A stretch of 64,000 nt of DNA. Origin: Nothopassalora personata (Eukaryota; Ascomycota; Dothideomycetes; Mycosphaerellales; Mycosphaerellaceae). Both the position numbers and the translations under genes were made by a program. Positions 60,260-64,000 of the stretch are shown piece after piece. Below the pieces are notes generated by a model that was not told the origin of the DNA, did not search any database, and saw only the letters and a program-made list of their open reading frames with translations. The stretch is taken from positions 4,340,001 through 4,404,000 of the forward strand of contig CM066289.1 of NCBI GenBank assembly GCA_033816765.1, read 5' to 3'. How positions within the stretch are numbered: position 1 is the stretch's first letter; each line of letters begins with the position of its first letter.

Positions 60260-63200
60260 CCTTAACGCCTTATAGTCGGCTACTATACGATCCGCATTCG
60301 CGAGGCCCTCCGCCGGTTCCTAGCTATTATACTCCTCTAGCTAGTCCTTCTACTAGACTAGATACTACAGCTTACCCTTGCGCTTACGCCTATCTAGTAC
60401 TACCTCTACCTTATACTCTCCGTCCTTATCAGCTAGAGGGGGTACGGGTCTATCCTTATTGCTACCGATATACGGCTCGAGGAGAGAGACATAGAAGACG
60501 TTATAGAGCCTTAAGTCGGCTAGTAGCGCTAGGCGGTACGCCTACGAACCGATAGCGTCCGTAATACGGTATAGGCCGATAAACTTCGGACCTATCTTCT
60601 TCTTTAGTACTACTAACTTAAGGTTCTTCGTTAATAATAGGACTAAGTTACCTACGCGGTAGGTCTTAGCTTAGTAGGTCTTATTATAGTAGCGAGCCTA
60701 GCTTTCTACTATAGCCTTCTATCGCTCCTCGAGTGTAGCGCGTAGTTTTCGTATGCGACTTGTAGCTGTTACCGCTACTAGTACTTCCCCCCCCTAGGTC
60801 TCGTCTCGAGATCTAGTTAGTATAGGGGCAATCTTAGGTCGCTAACCGTACGCTATTTTGAACGGACTTATCCGTAGTATTAGGTAGATACTATTATTAG
60901 CTACGAATTTAGCAACTATAAGCTACTTAGCCTACTTAGTTTAATTGTTACTATAGTAACAACGAAGGTATTGTTCGAGGGTTTAGTTTACCCTCTTAGT
61001 TTAGCCGTTAGTCTAAGGGTAAAAGGCCGTAGATAGCTTACGCTTTACACGCGCCTCGAAGTAGAAGTTACTCTAAAACTAACTAGTAAAGACCGGACCT
61101 CGGTCGCTTACTATGCCTAACGGGATACTATAGTGTCGTACGACTTCGTCTCGTAGGAGCCTCGTAAGCTCTACGGCTATATAAGTCTTCGTCGTCGGGA
61201 TGTACAAGCTTATTTTTAAGTAGCGATCGACTATTACTAGGATCGTATTATATACGTAACCGGCTCGCGTGCTTAGAGGTAGGTCCGTAATAAAATCTAT
61301 AGTAATTTCCTACTACGGTCGCTCCGGTCTAGGAAGCGGTTATAGCTCGCCGTAGGGTCGATAGCGCCTCGCCTTTGAACCCTAGTAGGTTCTATAGGCT
61401 TGGACGTATTGTTTTACGTCCGTACTAAGTAAGTCCTACTAATAACTACGTCGTAACAGCTCTTTAGTCTTAGTCCTTCTAAAGTAACCCGCGAGGACGT
61501 CGTCGTAGTATATGCGAATTAGATACGACCTAATTGCGTAATCCCTAGGTACTACGATCGCGTCTCCGTAGTATATAAGGTTATCCTTTATATACTATCC
61601 CTTAGCGTCCCTCGCGCTTAGCGCCTACGCTAAGCATACGACACACTAGTCGTCTTACTACTACGCGATCTTTATTAAGAGTAGGATTAACTTACCCGTC
61701 GAGCTATAAGCTTAACCCTATATTACTATAGCGTACACTACTACTAGTAAAGACGGCTTATCTTAATAGGGAAGGTTACCTCTCCGCACTACTATCGCCG
61801 CGCCTATATCGCCCTATATCGCCTCGTAGGTAGTAAGTACGCGCTTCACCGTCGGCTCGCTTGTCCCTTCTAGAGACTCCTTCTAGAAAGACAGCTTACT
61901 TTATAAGGTAGGTAGCAAGTTCGAAGTTTATTACATTATAGCTACGTAGTTACTACGTCTCGAAGGCGCGTCGGCTAGGTTAGTCTTACCCGGCCGATGC
62001 TCTACTATAAAATTAAAAGACTATAGGAACGTAGCCTATCGAGCTTGCCGCCTATTTAGCTACTTTACTATTATAAAGCTCTATAGGTTAGCGTAGTCAA
62101 CTAGCACTCGTACCGTATACGTAGCGCCCTCTAAGTATAGCCTCTAATACTTAAAAGCCTTAACTACTGCAAGTAGCTCCTAATCGTGCGTCTCGTAGTT
62201 ACACTTAGCTAGTATTATCTTACGTAAATAGAACGCGATAGGATGCTACTTAGTACTAAACAATTAGGATATAATACCTACGATCGCGAAACCTAAGGCA
62301 TCCGTCTCGACTCGCGTGCGTAGCGTAGGATCGAAGTGCCTAAGTATTAGTGCATCTAAGAATCCGGCCTTAAGCTATCGAAACGCCTACTCTTCGCTTA
62401 AGGTCTACGTAAGAGGGCCGTGCTTCTCACCGTCCTTAGATCCCTTTAGTAGGTCCGTTAGGGGCTTATAGACCCTTAAGTATCCTTCTATAAAACGCCG
62501 GTAGAAGTTACAAAACCTAAGGAAGGACTAGACCTTATAAAAGGTCGTAGGTGTAGGCTATTCCTCGATAGCGGCTACCCTACTCCTATCTATCGACACG
62601 CCTACGGCGCTTACGACAAACCTAAGGAACTATATACTCTCCTAGAAGAAGTAACACTTCTTAGGGTTTACGAATAGGGCAAACTTTCGTAGCCTCTCTA
62701 GCACCGCGCGTACGGCTCGCACGTGTGCCTCACGCGTCTCGCTGTAGATAAGGATATTATCTAGGTAGACTACGTAAATGTTATTAACTAAGCCGGTTAG
62801 CGCCTTATTAATATACCCTTAAAAGGTTACCGGTGCGTTAGTTAACCCGAACGGTATTACTAGGTACTCGTAGTATCCGTATCGCGTACGAAACGTAGTC
62901 TTCTACTTATCGCCTCGCTTAATAGGGATACGATAGTAGGCGTCCTTTAAATCGATTATAGTAAAGAACCTAGAACCTAATAGCCTATCTAGCGTCTCGC
63001 TAATTAGGGGTAGGGGGTATCGGTTCTTTACTATAATCTTATTTAGGCCTCTATAATTAACATAGAGCCTAAGAGTACTATTCTTCTTTAGCACGAACAG
63101 GATAGGCGCACCCGCCTCGCTTACGGACCGCCTAATCCACCCCTTCTCTATTGCTTACGTAAGGTACTCCTTTAAGGCCTCTAACTTAGTTAAGGACTAG

Positions 63201-64000
63201 TAGTATAGCGGCTTAAAAGGGGGTTTCTTTCCTTTAACGAGATTAATCGTATGCTTAACCCCGTCGGGCATCTTGCGCTTCGCCTACTTATTAGGTACGT
63301 ATACATCTCGGAAGTCTATAAATTCTATAGGCTACGAGGGGCCCTCTTCTTTAGGTACTGCTATAGCAATAGCCCGAACACTTATCGCATAAACCTACTT
63401 TAAGCTCTCGAGATCCTTAAGGAACTCGCGTGCGTTACGCTACTAAACCGTAGGCGTCTCTACACCGTAGTACTACTAGTTATCCTTATCGGCCTTTACT
63501 ATCCGATTACGATGCCGCTAGGGTCTACCTAAAATTACTAATAGCCTACCTATAGGTACCGCGTAGTAGATAGCGTCACTTACGCGCTCTACTCCCGCGT
63601 TATTAGCGAGTCGTAGCCGAACCGTAAAGGCGCCGTAGCAATACCCTAGGTTATGCGCATACGACTCTAACTTCGGTAGCCTTACCCTATTAATAGGTTG
63701 CATTTAATGTCGGAGTATATACTTATACGACACTAGGCTAAGATCCGTATAGTTATCTAGGAGAAACGTAGCCTCGCGAAAGCCCTTACGAGTCTCGACT
63801 ACGCCTCGTAAGTAACGCGCTAGACACGTATCTACTCGCCTTAAGGGGTCGACTTTAGGAAAACTCGGACTTAGGAGCGACCTACTTATAGTCCTCTACC
63901 TTTTCCCTAGTCGCTACGATAGATACATATCTACTCGCCTTAAGGGGTCGACTTTAGGAAAACTCGGACTTAGGAGCGACCTACTTCTAGTCCTCTACCT
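60260..64000 (-). pseudogene. RIP-decayed Ty3/gypsy gag-pol relic, runs off window
   Basis: Minus-strand pol remnants lie in normal order from right to left. A retropepsin-region reading at 63518-63703 contains VRLRLANNAGVERVSDAIYY and ends VILGRP. Reverse transcriptase at about 62560-63240 contains LRLYVNYRGLNKIIVKNRYP and FFTIIDLKDAYYRIP. RNase H and integrase traces follow, then a chromodomain trace near 60360-60420 (KRKGKL, stop, YLV). The catalytic box near 62754-62768 reads YLDN instead of YLDD, a G-to-A change. Many Trp codons are now TAG. It cannot make a working protein. Gag and the 5' LTR must lie beyond the window. Confidence 0.85.
63829..64000. repeat. 99-bp tandem duplication at the window edge
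   Basis: Sequence starting TATCTACTCGCCTTAAGG at 63829 recurs at 63928 with one visible change before the window ends. The period of 99 is 33 codons, so it may be an in-frame repeat of the relic's gag. Confidence 0.85.

Noticed and set aside
1..64000. tRNA or rRNA genes
   Set aside because: I looked for B-box-like GGTTCGAATCC sequences and rRNA cores; the few GTTCGA matches lie in coding DNA without a cloverleaf.

Overview
The window comes from a filamentous ascomycete (Pezizomycotina; Dothideomycetes is my best guess from the look of the proteins, not proven). The evidence is short GT-AG introns (about 48-196 nt), fungal versions of conserved eukaryotic genes, and a repeat-rich part showing repeat-induced point mutation (RIP: almost no CpA or TpG, excess TpA).

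Bases 1-40,830 are ordinary gene-rich DNA. In order they hold a DHA1-type MFS drug transporter; the nuclear 5'-3' exonuclease Rat1 (minus), divergent from the vesicle-tethering protein Uso1; a BAP31/Yet-type ER protein (minus); tRNA-dihydrouridine synthase Dus3; a 5.1-kb gene-poor stretch; an Sfp1-like C2H2 regulator; an amidase; a conserved unknown (minus); a Wdr89-like WD40 protein; a BTB-like protein; an F-box-like protein (minus); the karyopherin Kap120; a small coiled-coil protein; a five-helix membrane protein; a broken Dal5-like transporter (minus); a 271-bp MULE-type MITE with a 9-bp target duplication; and Cpc2/RACK1 (minus), whose second intron appears to carry the U24 box C/D snoRNA. 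Several genes relate to ribosome biogenesis or translation (Rat1, Dus3, Sfp1, Kap120, Cpc2, U24), but the neighbourhood is not an operon.

At about 41,070, some 240 bp upstream of the cpc2 start codon, the sequence changes abruptly to transposon-rich DNA. A 12-bp minisatellite is split by element 1, an apparently intact 7.5-kb Ty3/gypsy chromovirus (plus strand, 41192-48730, one LTR difference, TSD attaa). RIP-mutated DNA follows, itself split by element 2, an apparently intact 7.1-kb chromovirus (minus strand, 50366-57475, LTRs identical as read, TSD tacac). From 57,476 to the end lies further RIP-mutated DNA with a dead minus-strand gypsy relic running off the window.

The most interesting observations concern these elements. 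(i) Element 2 has an extra ORF on the opposite strand, between pol and the 3' LTR. It has a Zn2Cys6-like cysteine cluster plus a coiled coil and meets pol tail-to-tail with overlapping stop codons. The RIP relic has a decayed ORF at the same place and orientation with the same CSxCRRx4C core, its cysteines changed to tyrosine as RIP would do. (ii) Both intact elements have a -1 frameshift heptamer (GGGAAAC or GGGAAAA) just before the gag stop, followed after 5-6 nt by a potential hairpin. (iii) Both appear to use Tf1-style self-priming: the sequence two bases after the 5' LTR is complementary to a site inside the LTR.
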